DNA of 64,000 bases from Beta vulgaris subsp. vulgaris (Eukaryota > Streptophyta > Magnoliopsida > Caryophyllales > Amaranthaceae): NCBI RefSeq assembly GCF_026745355.1, contig NC_079210.1, positions 19,201,118-19,265,117 on the forward strand. The letters run 5' to 3'. The notes under the pieces were generated by a model. That model was not told where the DNA came from. It was given only the letters and a program-made list of their open reading frames with translations, and did no database searches. Positions 22,068 to 36,409 of this stretch are shown here, in pieces (the stretch's first letter is position 1; each line of letters opens with the position of its first letter). The translations under genes and the position numbers were made by a program.

Positions 22068-24332
22068 TACTTTTTTTTTTTTTTAGTTGTTAACTGATAT
22101 AGGGGTCCTATTATGTTGTGAGTCTAATTAGCTTAATTCATGTGTGTGTGTATTTTAATTTAATAATTCGAGTGCATTGCATTGAATATACAAATTCAGG
22201 TTTGTGTCCATCTCCTAATAGATGTTAATGAGAGATCCTCTAGTTCTCGAGCTAACAACAAAGCCTATTCAATATAAAGATTCCATCTTTATGCCGTATT
22301 TCATATAAAGATCGAATCTTTCAACAAGTACAAGTGAGATTCGGGTGTTTTGAGACTTTCTATTGATTTTACTATCCACAAACACATCATCTGCTTTATA
22401 ATTCTTTTTTTTAGTTGTTCAATGATATAGGGGTCCTATTATGTTTGTGAGTCTAATTCCCTTAAATAAGGTGTGTGTGTATTTTAATTTAATAATTCGA
22501 GTGCATTGCATTAAATATACAAATTGAGGTTTGTGTGCATCTCCTAATAGATATTAATGAGAGATCCTCTAGTTCTCGAGCTAACAACAAAGCCTATTCA
22601 ATATAAAGATTCAATCTTTATGCCCTATTTCATATAAAGATCGAATCTTTCAACAAGTACACGTAAGATTCGGGAGTTTTGCGACTTGATATTAATTTTA
22701 CTATCCACAAACACATCGTTTGCTTTATAATTCTTTTTTTTAGTTGTTGAATGATATAGGTGTCCTATTATGTTTGTGAGTCTAATTCCCTTAAATCAGG
22801 TGTGTGTGTGTGTGTGTTTATTTTAATTTAATAATTCGAGTGCATTGCATTAAATATACAAATTAAGGTTTGTGTGCATTTCCTAAAAGATATTAATGAG
22901 AGATCCTCTAGTTCTCGAGCTAAGAACAAAGCCTATTCAATATAAAGATTCAATCTTTATCCCATATTTCGTATAAAGATCGAATCTTTCATCAAGTACA
23001 AGTGAATTCGGGTGTTTTGAGACTTGACAAACACATCATTTCCTTTATAATTCTTTTAGTTGTTGAATGATATAGGGGTCCTATTATGTTTGCGAGTCTA
23101 ATTCCCTTTAAATCATTTGAGTCTTGCTAATGGTTTTGGTTTACTTTGGAGTCTTTAATTTCTATCATAGGTTGAAGTGTTATATAGTTCTCATAAAGGG
23201 TAATTTGTTAACTTGTTAGGAGTCGTACCTTAGATGAGATTATTCATATCTTTGTTTAGGCATGGCTTTACTTGTTTAGCATAGCTAGGAGTTTATGTTA
23301 TTTATCTTCTTTGTAGTTGTGTAATATATTTATGCACGTTCTATTAGTGATAAAATCAGGTGTCCCTGTGTGTATTTTAATTTAATAATTCGAGTGCATT
23401 GCATTAAATATACAAATTGAGGTTTGTGTGCATCTCCTAAAAGATGTTAATGAGAGATCCTCTAGTTCTCGAGCTAACAATAAAGCCTATTCAATATAAA
23501 GATTCAATCTTTATGCCCTATTTCATATAAAGATCGAATCTTTCAACAAGTACAAGTGTGATTCGGGTGTTTTTAGACATTCTATTGATTTTACTCCCCA
23601 AAAACACATCATTTGCTTTATAATTCTTTTTTTTAGTTGTTCAATGATATGGGGGTCCTATTATGTTTGTGAGTCTAATTCCCTTAAATCAGGTGTGTGT
23701 GTATTTTAATTTAATAATTCGAGTGCATTGCATTAAATATAAAATTGAGGTTTGTGTGCATCTCCTAACAGATGTTAATGAGAGATCCTCTAGTTCTCGA
23801 GCTAACAAGAAAGCCTATTTAATATAAAGATTCAATCTTTATGCCCTATTTCATATAAAGATCGAATCTTTCAACAAGTACACGTGTGATTCGGGTGTTT
23901 TGAGACTTGTTATTGATTTTACTATCCACAAACGCATCATTTGGTTTATAATTTTTTTTTAGTTGTTGAATGATATAGGGTCCTATTATGTTCGTGAGTC
24001 TAATTCTCTTAAATTAGGTTTGTGTGTATTTTAATTTAATTATTCGAGTGCATTGCAATGAATATTCAAATCGAGGTTTGTGTGCATCTCCTAAAAGATG
24101 ATTATGAGAGATCCTCCAGTTCTCGAGCTAACAACAAAGCCTATTCAATATAAAGATTCAATCTTTATGCCCTATTTCATATACATATTGAATCTTTCAA
24201 CAAGTACACTTGTGATTCGGGTCTTTTGAGACTTATTATTGATTTTACTATCCACAAACACATCATTTGCTTTATAATTCTTTTTCTTGTTGTTGACTGA
24301 TATAGGGGTCCTATTATGTTTGTGAGTGCAAT
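22068..24332 (+). repeat. Satellite array, continued
   Basis: About six monomers in the same orientation. One is long, with the extra segment at 23116-23358. Differences are mostly substitutions. It ends at GTGAGTGCAAT, where the giant-LTR element is inserted. Confidence 0.94.
23116..23358 (+). repeat. 243-bp extra segment of a long satellite monomer
   Basis: Same segment as at 16593, again exactly 243 bp between AAATCA copies (23110-23115 and 23353-23358). Confidence 0.85.
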
Positions 24333-27300
24333 TGTAATAGCCCTGTTTTTAAGAGCCTTTATTTTAATGCTAATTATAATTATTAAGTTACTTATGTTTC
24401 GAAAATTCTTATTTTAACTGAGAGGTGGAATGTGAATTATATTGTCGTGATTGCAATATATTTATTTATTTAATTATATGAGACTATTTTTATTTTTATT
24501 ATTATTATTAGAAAAATTATTTGCGTTCTATGTGCGACTAGTTGAGTTGTATTTGCCCAACTAGAAAACCTAACCCAAAACCCGAATCGTGTTTGTCGGT
24601 TATTTGGTGAAACAACAAAACCAATCCACCTGTCCATCTCCTTGGTCGGTCAATACTAGATTAAGATTCAAAACCCAACCCAAAACAATTTCTCTCTCCG
24701 AAAGAAATCCTAAACCGTGAAACCCAAAACCTCACACTCTCTCTCCTCTCTCGGTGACCCCGCCCCCCACCTCGATCGTTCACCTGCCCGCCTCACCGGC
24801 GTCGCTAAGCTCATCGGAGCTCGACGAACACCGCAACGAACCCATCTCTTTCATTCTTCTTGCAATTCGATCACCTCTTCTGTTTCGTCGCTTTTGTTAT
24901 TGATGCTCTTCGCCGCCTCTTTCGCCAGAGCAACTTGTCACCTTGCTCGCGTCTCTCTCCCCTGTTCGTGCTACTACCGCGAGCGAAGTGCCGCCGCCAC
25001 CGCCGGTGCTACTGTTGTTCTTTATCTTATCTCGCGGCTGATGTGGCCCTGTTCAGCGACCTTCTCTCACCTCTGTGCGGTTGTTTCCACTGCTTCTTAT
25101 TTAATTTCTGGCACTTTGTCGTCATATACGGTGGTTGACAGAGGTACTAACCCTTGGTCTTCTCCCTGTTCAGATTTTTGTTATTTCTAGTTTTGGAATC
25201 AAATTATCAATTTGATTGTGGATTGTTGTTGTTGTGTTGTGTTATTACTGCTGTTATGGAACCATAGTTATGAGGTGTTGTTAGTAGTTTTGTTCTGTTT
25301 TTGCTCTTGAATTGTTGGTGCTGATGATATGTTGTTGGGGTAGTAGCTGTTGTTGTTGTCAATTCTAAGAGTACCTAAGTACTAATTTGATTCTTTGGAG
25401 TATAAAATCAGTTTATGGTATCATTGGGTTTTGTAGCCTTAGTAAATTAGATCAATTTTGCCTACAAATAATTCTTTTAATTCAATTCTTCTTGAAATGA
25501 GTAAAGAGAAGCCATGTTAGGTGGGTGTTGCATTTATGTATGTGGTTTGCAGTTGAGTTTATTAGAATTGAAATCTAGGAAATGACGTTATAAGTTCCAA
25601 GCTACTTTTGTTAAATAATTTTACCACCAATATTTATCACCGTTATATTGGAGAGTACTAAATGAGTAAGTTAGTTTGATTGACTCTTTATAACCTGAAC
25701 TTAATCCGACTAATGGAATTTGCTAGTTTAGTTGAATATATTAGTGTTATTGTCTCCTTATCAAAGAAGTGTAATTAAACTCGTGAGACATTCTTATTTA
25801 AGAAAGTTGATTGAGTTAATTTAATTAGTTTTCTCCTATTAAGTTAGAAAGAGAATTAACTAGTCCTTATTAGTAACGTGAAGAGTACTTGAGTTAGTTT
25901 TATTAACTATGGATTCGATTAATGAAGATGTGGTTAATAAAGTATTTTAGTTTGATAACTATAAACAGAATAAGATAATAAAGTCGGCTTATTTGACTAG
26001 TGATTCACTAAAGTGTATTAGTGTGTGTGTTTAACTACATAAATCAAAGTAAGTTAAGATTTACTATGAAGAAGTCCCACTTAGATAATGGAATTGTTTT
26101 AATGAGATAAACTCGCTATATATGACCATGAGTATGATCTGTACTTGTTTTTATTACTGATTATGTTAATAAGAACTCAACTTGTATCATATTTAGTTAC
26201 TTATAATTAACCTATGATCGATGAAACTTGAGTTCTGTGCTGAGATACTTAGTAATATTGGTAATTGGATTTGAAAAGCATATATGTATCGATTTCAAAT
26301 ATGTATTTATAAGAGTTATATGTTAGACGATTATGGTTATCTACGGGGGAAATGACTACGTTGGATACAAGTTGCTAATTACTTTAATAGTCTTGATTAT
26401 TGGAGGATGATTTTGGATGGAGTATCATAGGGAATTATGAAGGAGATCATAATGTTGGAATTGTTATTCGATTGGTTAAGGATTTGATGCAAGATAGAAA
26501 TCAGTTTATTGAGGTTTATTTAGTGTCGAGTAGCTTTATATTCTAATATATTTGTGGTAGCAAATTATGTTCTTGATTTAGGTAGGTTGGAGTAGTTAGT
26601 TTTTAGTTGGTTATATTATATAATTTTAGAATTGTGATTATGAATTGGGATGCAAGTCGATGTAGCTAATATCATCGAAGTTATAGATATTAATTAAGGA
26701 TTAAGGAAATTAGAATGTTGAAGGTTGATAATTTTAATCGGGAATTAGTTATGATTATGTTTTCTAGTTCAGATTAGTCTAAGTTGGTTATTAATTATCG
26801 AAGTTATTTAGAGGTGGTTGTTGGAGGATGGCTATGTAGACGTATATAATTCAAGATGACATGGGAAATCAAGTCATCATGCTTGAGGTTTCGCATAATT
26901 GTTAAGAGTGGATGTAACCTTTATGTTCAGCAATATATATTTAAATGCTCCTGTGTGCTTATATGAATATTAGATATCATATATCGTTTATAGTAATGCC
27001 ATGATTATAGATGATCTCTATGAGTTAGTTGTGAATTGCTATTGGATTATTATAAAAGTATTCTTTTTGTTCACATTGGAGTTTTTTCGAAAATACTATG
27101 TTTTTAAAATATAATTTGGTATAATAATGAGGAAATGATTCAAATATGATTAAGACCAGATAAGGTCGAATATGGTGTTATGTTATGAGTATTGAGGTTA
27201 AAGTATAAACCATTAAATATCTTATTTTATAAATATGAAAGTGAGGCATGAATAGGCACCCCGAGTTAGGGCGGGTAGAGTCCCTAGCTGTTGCCTTCCA

Positions 27301-28312
27301 GGAGGGGCGAATTCCTGGCGTTATAGGACATGTCCGGGTAAGTCTTGCAAGCATAAAATAAAAGGCTGGGTGACGACCCTCACTAGTTTGGAGACAGCTG
27401 GTACTGCGTGGTACCCCTCTCCACTCGCGTTCATGCCAAACGATCGGATTTTGTGAAAATATAGTAACTGAGTTGAAAGGTTGATTAAATGAGAATATAA
27501 AACGTGTCATTGTTGAGAGTCGTCTTATTGAATTTTGTTACTATATGATTGATGAAGTATTATGGAACGTGGAATTTTGGAAATGTAATATGTTGTTCAA
27601 CAAGAATATTGCTGCTAAGTATGCTATGATTGGTGTGATTGTTGAACTTATGTTATTGTGTGAGAGTCGTTTTCAAGTAAAAACCACCAAAGCATGTGTT
27701 ACTCTTGTTTACGGGTTAGTACTCAGCTTTGCTGATGTGTATATGTTGTTTTGTCATTTCTGTGGCCTGTCACTTGGTGGGTGGCAGTATCTTAAATGTT
27801 TCAGGTTGAAGCCGTGAGTTATTCCTTTTGCAAGTTGAAGCTAATACAATTGGAGCAGTATTATAGTTGCTATCGAAGTGAGGACGCTTGACTTTGTAAT
27901 AGTTAATTGTTTATTTTCTATAATCTATTTCTACATTTAAGAGTCGCTAGTTAGTGCTCCTAATTCTCTAGTGGTTGCTGCTCCACGAAAGCGTTGAGGT
28001 TGTTGAGCTTTGGGATTTGGATATATTTTATAAATTGAATTTGCAAACAGGTTATATTATTTTTCGCTTTAGCGTTGTCCTATTTTCAAAGGAAACTCTG
28101 CCGGATTTTCTGTAGAAATTTATGGGAATAGAGTCTGAGAATCAGAGCGTAGTTATAATAGTTAATTTATTTGAATAGAGTTGGGAATTGAGTTCCACAC
28201 TCTCCGATATAGTTCGGTTAGTGTGATAGTAATAGCCCGAGTTACCTCGACTAGAGTCTCTTTCGCTGTGCTTAATCCTTTGGAAGCTGGTTGCGAAATT
28301 CGGGATGTTACA
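24333..28312 (+). repeat. LTR 1 of the giant-LTR element (3980 bp)
   Basis: It begins TGTAATAGCCCTG and ends GGATGTTACA. A C/T-rich, gene-leader-like stretch lies at about 24600-25190, then AT-rich sequence, a GC-rich island (27242-27440) and a Gln/Glu-poor AT-rich tail. Short open frames at 24717-25190 overlap in two phases and are not convincing genes. Compared with LTR 2 and 3, the part near 26500-26900 shows mainly one- to three-base deletions. Confidence 0.9.
27222..27440 (+). promoter_or_regulatory. TATA-like site and GC-rich island in the giant LTR
   Basis: TTTTATAAATATG (27222-27234) is followed by a ~200-bp GC-rich stretch starting GAGGCATGAATAGGCACC and ending near GTTCATGCC. The same block is kept at about 31135-31350 and 39630-39845 with few changes, although the neighbouring AT-rich DNA varies more. 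A TATA box followed by a conserved leader is the likely LTR promoter; this is inference. Confidence 0.4.
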
Positions 28313-28837
28313 AGTGGTATCAGAGCTTGAGTAGTTTTTGGATACACTATAATCTCCACATCATAGTGTAGGGGTTGAATATAGGTTTAATGAATTGACT
28401 AAAGAGTTAGGTATAAATGAATCAAGCCGTATGAGTGCTTGCGCTTACGCGTGTACTATATGAATCCATTTATTTAAATGGGTATTAAGTGTGTGTATAT
28501 TTGCTAATGTGTATATTATTATCTTGTTATGACTTGATTGTTCATAATGTTATTTTACTTAAAAGTGTGTATTTCGAGAAAACTTGTATGATTTGCTTAA
28601 GTAAATGAATTTCAAACGAGATCTCTGTCGATGAGATGATTGAAATCCAATGCCAACAAGTTTGCCCCTTTTGTTTTCTTTGCTCCTTGATTTCGCGAAT
28701 CAAGTTGAAGTAGAGATACAAAAGATGATGGTAGAATGGAGGCTGGCCATTCATGTCTTTGGAGCTTGAGATTTTGGTTTTATGGAAATAATTATTTGTA
28801 AGTTTTGAGGACGAAACTTATTTTAAGGGTGGTAGAG
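28313..28837 (+). other. Internal region 1 of the giant-LTR element (525 bp)
   Basis: PBS TGGTATCAGAGCTTGA starts at 28315, three bases after the LTR. The region ends with AAGGGTGGTAGAG, a polypurine tract, directly before the next LTR. There is no frame with gag or pol similarity on either strand. Confidence 0.88.
28315..28330 (+). other. Primer binding site, initiator-Met tRNA type
   Basis: TGGTATCAGAGCTTGA follows the LTR 1 end by two bases. The copy at 32224 reads TGGTATTAGAGCTTGA, with one mismatch to the tRNA. Confidence 0.9.
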
Positions 28838-31800
28838 TGTAATAGCCCTGTTTTTAAGAGCCTTTATTTAAATGCTAATTATAATTATTAAGTTACTTAT
28901 GTTTCGAAAATTCTTATTTTAATTGAGAGGTGGAATGTGAATTATATTGTCGTGTTTGCATATATTTATTATTTAATTATATGAGACTATTTTTATTTTT
29001 ATTATTATTATTAGAAAAATTTTTTGCGTTCTATGTGCGACTAGTTGAGTTGTATTTGCCCAAATAGAAAACCTAACCCAAAACCCGAATCGTGTTTGTC
29101 GGTTATTTGGTGAAATAACAAAACCAATCCACCTGTCCATCTCCTTGGTCGGTTAATACAAGATTAAGATTCAAAACCCAACCCAAAACAATTTCTCTCT
29201 CCGGAAGAAATCCTAAACCGTGAAACCCAAAACCTCACACTTTCTCTCCTCTGTCGGTGAAACCCCGACCCCCCCACCCTCGATCGTTCACCTGCCCGCC
29301 TCACCGGCGTCGCTAAGCTCATCGGAGCTCGACGAACACCGCAACAAATCCTTCTCTTTCATTCTTCTTGCAATTCGATCACCTCTTCTGTTTCGTCGCT
29401 TTTGTTATTGATGCTCTTCGCCGCCTCTTTCGCCAGAGCAACTTGTCACCCTGCTCGCGTCTCTCTCCCCTGTTCGTGCAACTACCGCGAGCGAAGTGCC
29501 GTCGCCGCCGCCGCTGCTACTGTTGTTCTTTATCTCATCTCGCGGCTAATGTGGCCCTGTTCCGCGACCTTCTCTCACCTCTATGCGGTTGTTTCCGCTG
29601 CTTCTTATTTAATTTCTGGCACTTTGTCGTCATATACGGTGGTTGACAGAGTTACTAACCCTTGGTCTTCTCCCTGTTCAGATTTTTGTTATTTTTAGTT
29701 TTGGAATCAAATTATCAATTTGATTGTGGATTGTTGTTGTTGTGTTGTGTTATTACTGCTGTTATGGAACCATAGTTATGAGATGTTGTTAGTAGTTTTG
29801 TTCTGTTTTTGCTCTTGAATTGTTGGTGCTGATGATATGTTGTTGGGGTAGTAGCTGTTGTTAGTAAGTTAAGATTTACTTTGAAGAAGTCCCACTTAGA
29901 TAATGGAATTGTTTTAATGAGATAAACTCGCTATGTATGACCATGAGTATGAACTGTACTTGTTTTTATTACTGATTATGTTAATAAGAACTCAACTTGT
30001 ATCATATTTTGTTACTTATAATTAACCTATGATCGATGAAACTTGAGTTCTGTGTTTTTGGTTAACTCTTGTTAGTTAATTCTAACTGAGAGACTTAGTA
30101 ATATTGTTGTGGATATTTATTGACATGATTAATTATTACTAGTTGTGGCTCACAATCTTTATGTTGGTAATTGGATTTGAAAAGCATATATGTATCGATT
30201 TCAAATATGTATTTATAAGAGTTATATGTTAGACGATTATGGTTATCTACGGGGGAAATGACTACGTGGGATACAAGTTGCTAATTACTTTAATAGTCTT
30301 GATTATTGGAGGATGATTTTGGATGGTATCATTGGGAATTATGAAGGAGATCATAATGTTGGAATTGTTATTCGATTGGTTAAGGATTTGAATGCAAGAT
30401 AGAAATCAGTTTATTGAGGTTTATTTATGTGTCGAGTTAGCTTTATATTCCCAATATATTTGTTGGTAGCCAAATTATGTTATTGATTTAGGTAGGGTTG
30501 CGAGTTATGTTTAGTTGGGTTAGTTATATAATTTAGAATTGTGATTATGAATCGGGATGCACGTCGATGTAGCTAATATCATCAAAGTTATAGATATTAA
30601 TTAAGGATTAAGGAAATTAGAATGTTGAAGGTTGATAATTTCTAAATCGGGAATTAGTTATGATTATGTTCTCTAGTTCAGATTAGTCTAATTGGTTATT
30701 GATTATCGAAGTTATTTTGAGGTTTGTTGGAGGATGGCTATGTAGACGTATATAATTCAAGATGACATGGGGAATCAAGTCATCATGCTTTGAGGTTTCG
30801 CATAATTGTTAAGAGTGGATGTAACCTTTATGTTCAGCAATATATATTTAAATGCTCCTGTGTGCTTATATGAATATTAGATATCAATATCGTTTATAGT
30901 AATGCCCATGATATTAAGATGCATCTCTATGAGTTAGTTGTGAATTGCTATTGGGTTATTATAAAAGTATTCTTTTTGTTCACATTGGAGTTTTTTCGAA
31001 AAATACTATGTTTCTGAAAATATAATTTCGTATAATAATGAGGAAATGATTCAAATATGATTTAAGACCAGATAAGGTCGAATATGGTGTTGTGTTATGA
31101 GTATTGAGGTTTAAAGTATAAACCATTAAATATCTTATTTTATAAATATGAAAGTGAGGCATGAATAGGCACCCCGAGTTAGGGCGGGTAGAGTCCCTAG
31201 CTGTTGCCTTCCAGGAGGGGAGAATTCCTGGCGTTATAGGACATCTCCGGGTAAGTCTTGCAAGCATAACAATAAAAGGCTGGGTGACGACCCTCACTAG
31301 TTTGGAGACAGCTGGTACTGCGTGGTACCCCTCTCCACTCGCGTTCATGCCAAACGATCGGATTTTGTGAAAATATAGTAACTGAGTTGAAAGGTTGATT
31401 AAATGAGAATATAAAACGTGTCATTGTTGAGAGTCGTCTTATTGAATTTTGTTACTATATGATTGATGAAGTATTATGGAACGTGGAATTTTGGAAATGT
31501 AATATGTTTGTTCAACAAGAATATTGCTGCTAAGTATGCTATGATTGGTGTGATTATTGAACTTATGTTGATTGTGTGAGAGTCGTTTTCAAGTAAAAAC
31601 CACCAAAGCATGTGTTACTCTTGTTTACGGGTTAGTACTCAGCTTTGCTGATGTGTATATGTTGTTTTGTCATTTCTGTGGCCTGTCACTTGGTGGTGGC
31701 AGTATCTTAAATGTTTCAGGTTGAAGCCTGAGTTATCTTTTGCAAGTTGAAGCTAATACAAGTTGGAGCAGTATTATAGTTGCTATCGAAGTGAGGACGT

Positions 31801-32221
31801 TGACTTTGTAATAGTTAATTTTATTTTCTATAATCTATTTCTACATTTAAGAGTCGCTAGTTAGTGCTCCTGATTCTCTATCGGTTGTTGCTCCGCGAAA
31901 GCGTTGAGGTTGTTGAGTTTTGGGATTTGGATATATTTTATAAATTGAATTTGCAACAGGTTCATATTATTTTCGCTTTAGCGTTGTCCTATTTTCAAAG
32001 GAAACTCTGCCGGATTTTCTGTAGAAATTTATGGGAATAGAGTCTGAGAATCAGAGCGTAGTTATAATAGTTAATTTATTTGAATAGAGTTGGGAATCGA
32101 GTTCCACACTCTCCGATATAGTTCGGTGAGTGTGATGGTAATTGCCCGAGTTACCTCGACTAGAGTCTCTTTCGCTGTGCTTAATCCATTCGAAGCTGGT
32201 TGGGAAATTCGGGCTGTTACA
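28838..32221 (+). repeat. LTR 2 of the giant-LTR element (3384 bp)
   Basis: It matches LTR 1 end to end, but lacks about 700 bp corresponding to 25355-26045 of LTR 1. It carries a ~100-bp stretch (near 30053-30170, containing TTAACTCTTGTTAGTTAATT) that LTR 1 has lost. Confidence 0.9.
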
Positions 32222-32746
32222 AGTGGTATTAGAGCTTGAGTAGTTTTTGGATACACTGTGATCTCCACATCATTGTGTAGGGGTTGAATATAGGTTTAAT
32301 GAATTGACTAAAGACTTAGGTATAAATGAATCAAGCCGTATGAGTGCTTGTGCTTACGCGTGTACTATATGAATCCATTTATTTGAATGGGTATTAAGTG
32401 TGTGTATATTTGCTAATGTGTATATTATTATCTTGTTATGACTTGACTGTTCATAATGTTATTTTACTTAAAAGTGTGTATTTCGAGAAAACTTGTATGA
32501 TTTGCTCAAGTAAATGAATTTCAAACGAGATCTCTGTCGATGAGATGATTGAAATCCAATGCCAACAAGTTTGCCCTTTTTGTTTTCTTTGCTCCTTGAT
32601 TTCGCGAATCAAGTTGAAGTAGAGATACAAAAGATGATGGTAGAATGGAGGCTGGCCATTCATGTCTTTGGAGCTTGAGATTTTGGTTTTATGGAAATAA
32701 TTATTTGTAAGTTTCGAGGACGAAACTTATTTTAAGGGTGGTAGAG
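32222..32746 (+). other. Internal region 2 of the giant-LTR element (525 bp)
   Basis: Same length as internal region 1 and nearly identical, from a PBS with one mismatch to the polypurine tract AAGGGTGGTAGAG. It has no coding capacity. Confidence 0.88.
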
Positions 32747-35389
32747 TAAAATAGCCCTGTTTTTAAGAGCCTTTATTTAAATGCTAATTATAATTATTAA
32801 GTTACCTATGTTTCGAAAATTCTTATTTTAATTGAGAGGTGGAATGTGAATTATATTGTTGTGTTTGCAATACATTTATTTATTTAATTATATGAGACTA
32901 TTTTTATTTTTATTATTATTATTAGAAAAATTATTTGAGTTCTATGTGCGACTAGTTGAGTTGTATTTGCCCAAATAGAAAACCTAGCCCAAAACCCGAA
33001 TCGTGTTTGTCGGTTATTTGGTGAAACAACAAAACCAATCCACCTGTCCCTCTCCTTGGTCGGTCAATACAAGATTAAGATTCAAAACCCAACCCAAAAC
33101 AATTTCTCTCTCCGGAAGAAATCCTAAACCGTGAAACCCAAAACCTCACACTCTTTCTCCTCTCTCGGTGAAACCCCGACCCCCCACCCTCGATCGTTCA
33201 CCTGCCCGCCTCACCAGCGTCGCTAAGCTAATCGGAGCTGGATGAACACCGCAACGAACCCTTCTCTTTCATTCTTCTTGCAATTCGATCACCTCTTATG
33301 TTTCGTCGCTTTTGTTATTGATGCTCTTCGCCGCCTCTTTCGCCGGAGCAACTTGTCACCCTGCTCGCGTCTCTCTCCCCTGTTCGTGCTACTACCGCGA
33401 GCGAAGTGCCGTCGCCGTCGCCGCTGCTACTGTTGTTCTTTATCTCATCTCGCGGCTGATGTGGCCCTGTTTCGCGACCTTCTCTCACCTCTGTGCGGTT
33501 GTTTCCGCTGCTCCTTATTTAATTTCTGGCACTTTGTCGTCATATACGGTGGTTGATAGAGGTACTAACCCTTGGTCTTCACCCTGTTCAGATTTTTGTT
33601 ATTTTTAGTTATGGAATCAAATTATCAATTTGATTGTGGATTGTTGTTCTTGTGTTGTGTTATTACTGCTGTTATGGAACCATAGTTATGAGGTGTTGTT
33701 AGTAGTTTTGTTCAGTTTTTGCTCTTGAATTGTTGGTGCTGATGAAATGTTGTTGGGGTAGTAGCTGTTGTTGTTGTCAATTCTAAGAGTACCTAAGTAC
33801 TAATTTGATTCTTTGGAGTATAAAATCAGTTTATGGTATCATTGGGTTTTGTAGCCTTAGTGAATTAGATTAATTTTGCCTACAAATAATTCTTTTAATT
33901 CAATTTTTCTTGAAATGAGTAAAGAGAAGCCATGTTAGGTGGGTGTTGCATTTATGTATGTGGTTTGCAGTTGAGTTTATTAGAATTGAAATCTAGGAAA
34001 TGACGTTATAAGTTCCAAGTTACTTTTGTTAAATAATTTTACCACTAATATTTATCACCGTTATATTGGAGAGTACTAAATGAGTAAGTTAGTTTGATTA
34101 ACTCTTTATAACCTGAACTTAATCCGACTAATGGAATTTGCTAGTTTAGTTGAATATATTAGTGTTATTGTCTCCTTATCAAAGAAGTGTAATTAGACTC
34201 GTGAGACATTCTTATTTAAGAAATTTGATTGAGTTAATTTAATTAGTTTTCTCCTATTAAGTTAGAAAGAGAATTAACTAGTCCTTATTAGTAATGTGAA
34301 GAGTACTTGAGTTAGTTTTATTAACTATGGATTCGATTAATGAAGATGTGGTTAATAAAGTATTTTAGTTTGATAACTATAAACAGAATAAGATAATAAA
34401 GTCGGCTTATTTGACTAGTGATTCACTAAAGTGTATTAGTGTGTGTGTTTAACTACATAAATCAAAGTAAGTTATGATTTACTTTGAAGAAGTCCCACTT
34501 AGATAGTGGAATTGTTTTAATGAGATAAAATCGCTATGTATGACCATGAGTATGATCTGTACTTGTTTTTATTACTGATTATGTTTTTGGTTAACTCTCG
34601 TTAGTTAATTCTAACTGAGAGACTTAGTAATATTGTTGTGGATATTTATTGACATGATTAATTATTACTAGTTGTGGCTCACAATCTTTATGTTGGTAAT
34701 TGGATTTGAAAAGCATATATGTATCGATTTCAAATATGTATTTATAAGAGTTATATGTTAGACGATTATGGTTATCTACTGGGGAAATGACTACGTTGGA
34801 TACAAGTTGCTAATTACTTTAATAGTCTTGATTATTGGAGGACGATTTTGGATGGTATCATTGGGAATTATGAAGGAGATTATAATGTTGGAATTGTTAT
34901 TCGATTGGTTAAGGATTTGAATGCAAGATAGAAATCAGTTTATTGAGGTTTATTTATGTGTCGAGTTAGTTTTATATTCCCAATATATTTGTTGGTAGCC
35001 AAATTATGTTCTTGATTTAGGTAGGGTTGCGAGTTATGTTTAGTTGGGTTAGTTATATAATTTAGAATTGTGATTATGAATTGGGATGCAAGTCGATGTA
35101 GCTAATATCATCGAAGTTATAGATATTAATTAAGGATTAAGGAAATTAGAATGTTGAAGGTTGATAATTTCTAAATGGGGAATTAGTTATGATTATGTTC
35201 TCTAGTTCATTTTAGTCTAAGTTGGTTATTGATTATCGAAGTTATTTTGAGGTGGTTGTTGGAGGATGGCTATGTAGACGTATAGAATTCAAGATGACAT
35301 GGGAAATCATGTCATCATGCTTTGAGGTTTCGCATAATTGTTACAGAGTGGATGTAACCTTTATGTTCACACTAGTACATAATTGATCT

Positions 35390-35735
35390 AAGGTAACACT
35401 ATAGGGTAACACTTTTTGAGATTCAACTTTCAATAACAAATAGGTAACATTTTAGTAACACTTTGTTGATATGTAACACTTACTTGTAACACTTTTTGAT
35501 AGGTAACACTTTGACGGTAACACTTTTTCATAAGTAACACTTTGACAGTAACACTTTTTCATAGGTAACACTTAAACATTAACACTTTTTCATATGTAGC
35601 ATTTTGAGATAACACTTTTTCTATAGGTAACATTTCAACCCTTCAAGGTAACACATTTTGATATGTAACACTTCAAGGTAACACTTTTTTATAGGTAGCA
35701 TTAAGTTTTAGAGGGTAACACTTTTTTTATAAGAA
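35390..35735. repeat. Left subterminal repeats of the CACTA element
   Basis: GGTAACACTTTTT-type 12-14-bp motifs recur more than a dozen times. In CACTA elements such subterminal repeats bind the transposon's accessory DNA-binding protein. Confidence 0.85.
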
Positions 35736-36180
35736 ACAAGTTTGCCTTTTACTTGAAGTACGTTTTAGGGTATTACATGGTTATTTAATATCTATACTAG
35801 CACTTATAGTCTTTTGAGGTACCATTACAAAATATTAATTGTCCAAAACCCTTTATTTACAATCACAATTGGGTCCGAAAAATAATTTTACTCTCACTAA
35901 TTAATTTACTTTAAAGGTTTTTAATTGTATGAAAAATACAAATCCCAAAATATCTTACATCGCCTATTGGAGTTTGAAGACAAGAGCTACACAAGTTGCA
36001 TAATGAGAGGTATGAGAGATGATGGTGTTAAATGAGAATTGCGAAAAATAGTTAGAACACTCGTTCTCTCTCTCTTGTATCACCGAACGTATAATAATAG
36101 TTGCCTTGTATCACCGAACGTATAAAAATAGTTAAATGAGATTTTGTTTAATTTTATGAGGTTATTATTATTAGTTCGAT

Positions 36181-36181
36181 C

Positions 36182-36228
<47 letters not shown>

Positions 36229-36229
36229 A

Positions 36230-36281
<52 letters not shown>

Positions 36282-36287
36282 ATATTT
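36181..36287. repeat. (TTA)n and (TA)n microsatellites
   Basis: About 50 bases of ATT/TTA repeats (36187-36235) run directly into about 50 bases of TA repeats. Confidence 0.95.
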
Positions 36288-36409
36288 TAATCGAATAACA
36301 AAGAAAAGTACAAATGTGTTTTTTCCATCTTGAAAACGATTTATTATGTCGTAGAAACTTACAACTAGGCATAAAAGGAAAAGGGTTCAATTTTCGCCAT
36401 AACATTGTT

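Noticed and set aside
24717..25190. 157-codon frame and an overlapping 92-codon frame in LTR 1, repeated in LTR 2 and 3
   Set aside because: Two phases are open over the same C/T-rich DNA, the peptides vary in a composition-driven way, and the position matches an LTR leader. I do not call a gene.
27178..27510. - strand frame of 110 codons, repeated at 30980-31424 and 39428-39790
   Set aside because: It lies antisense to the GC-rich island of the giant LTR and changes phase between copies; no family resemblance.
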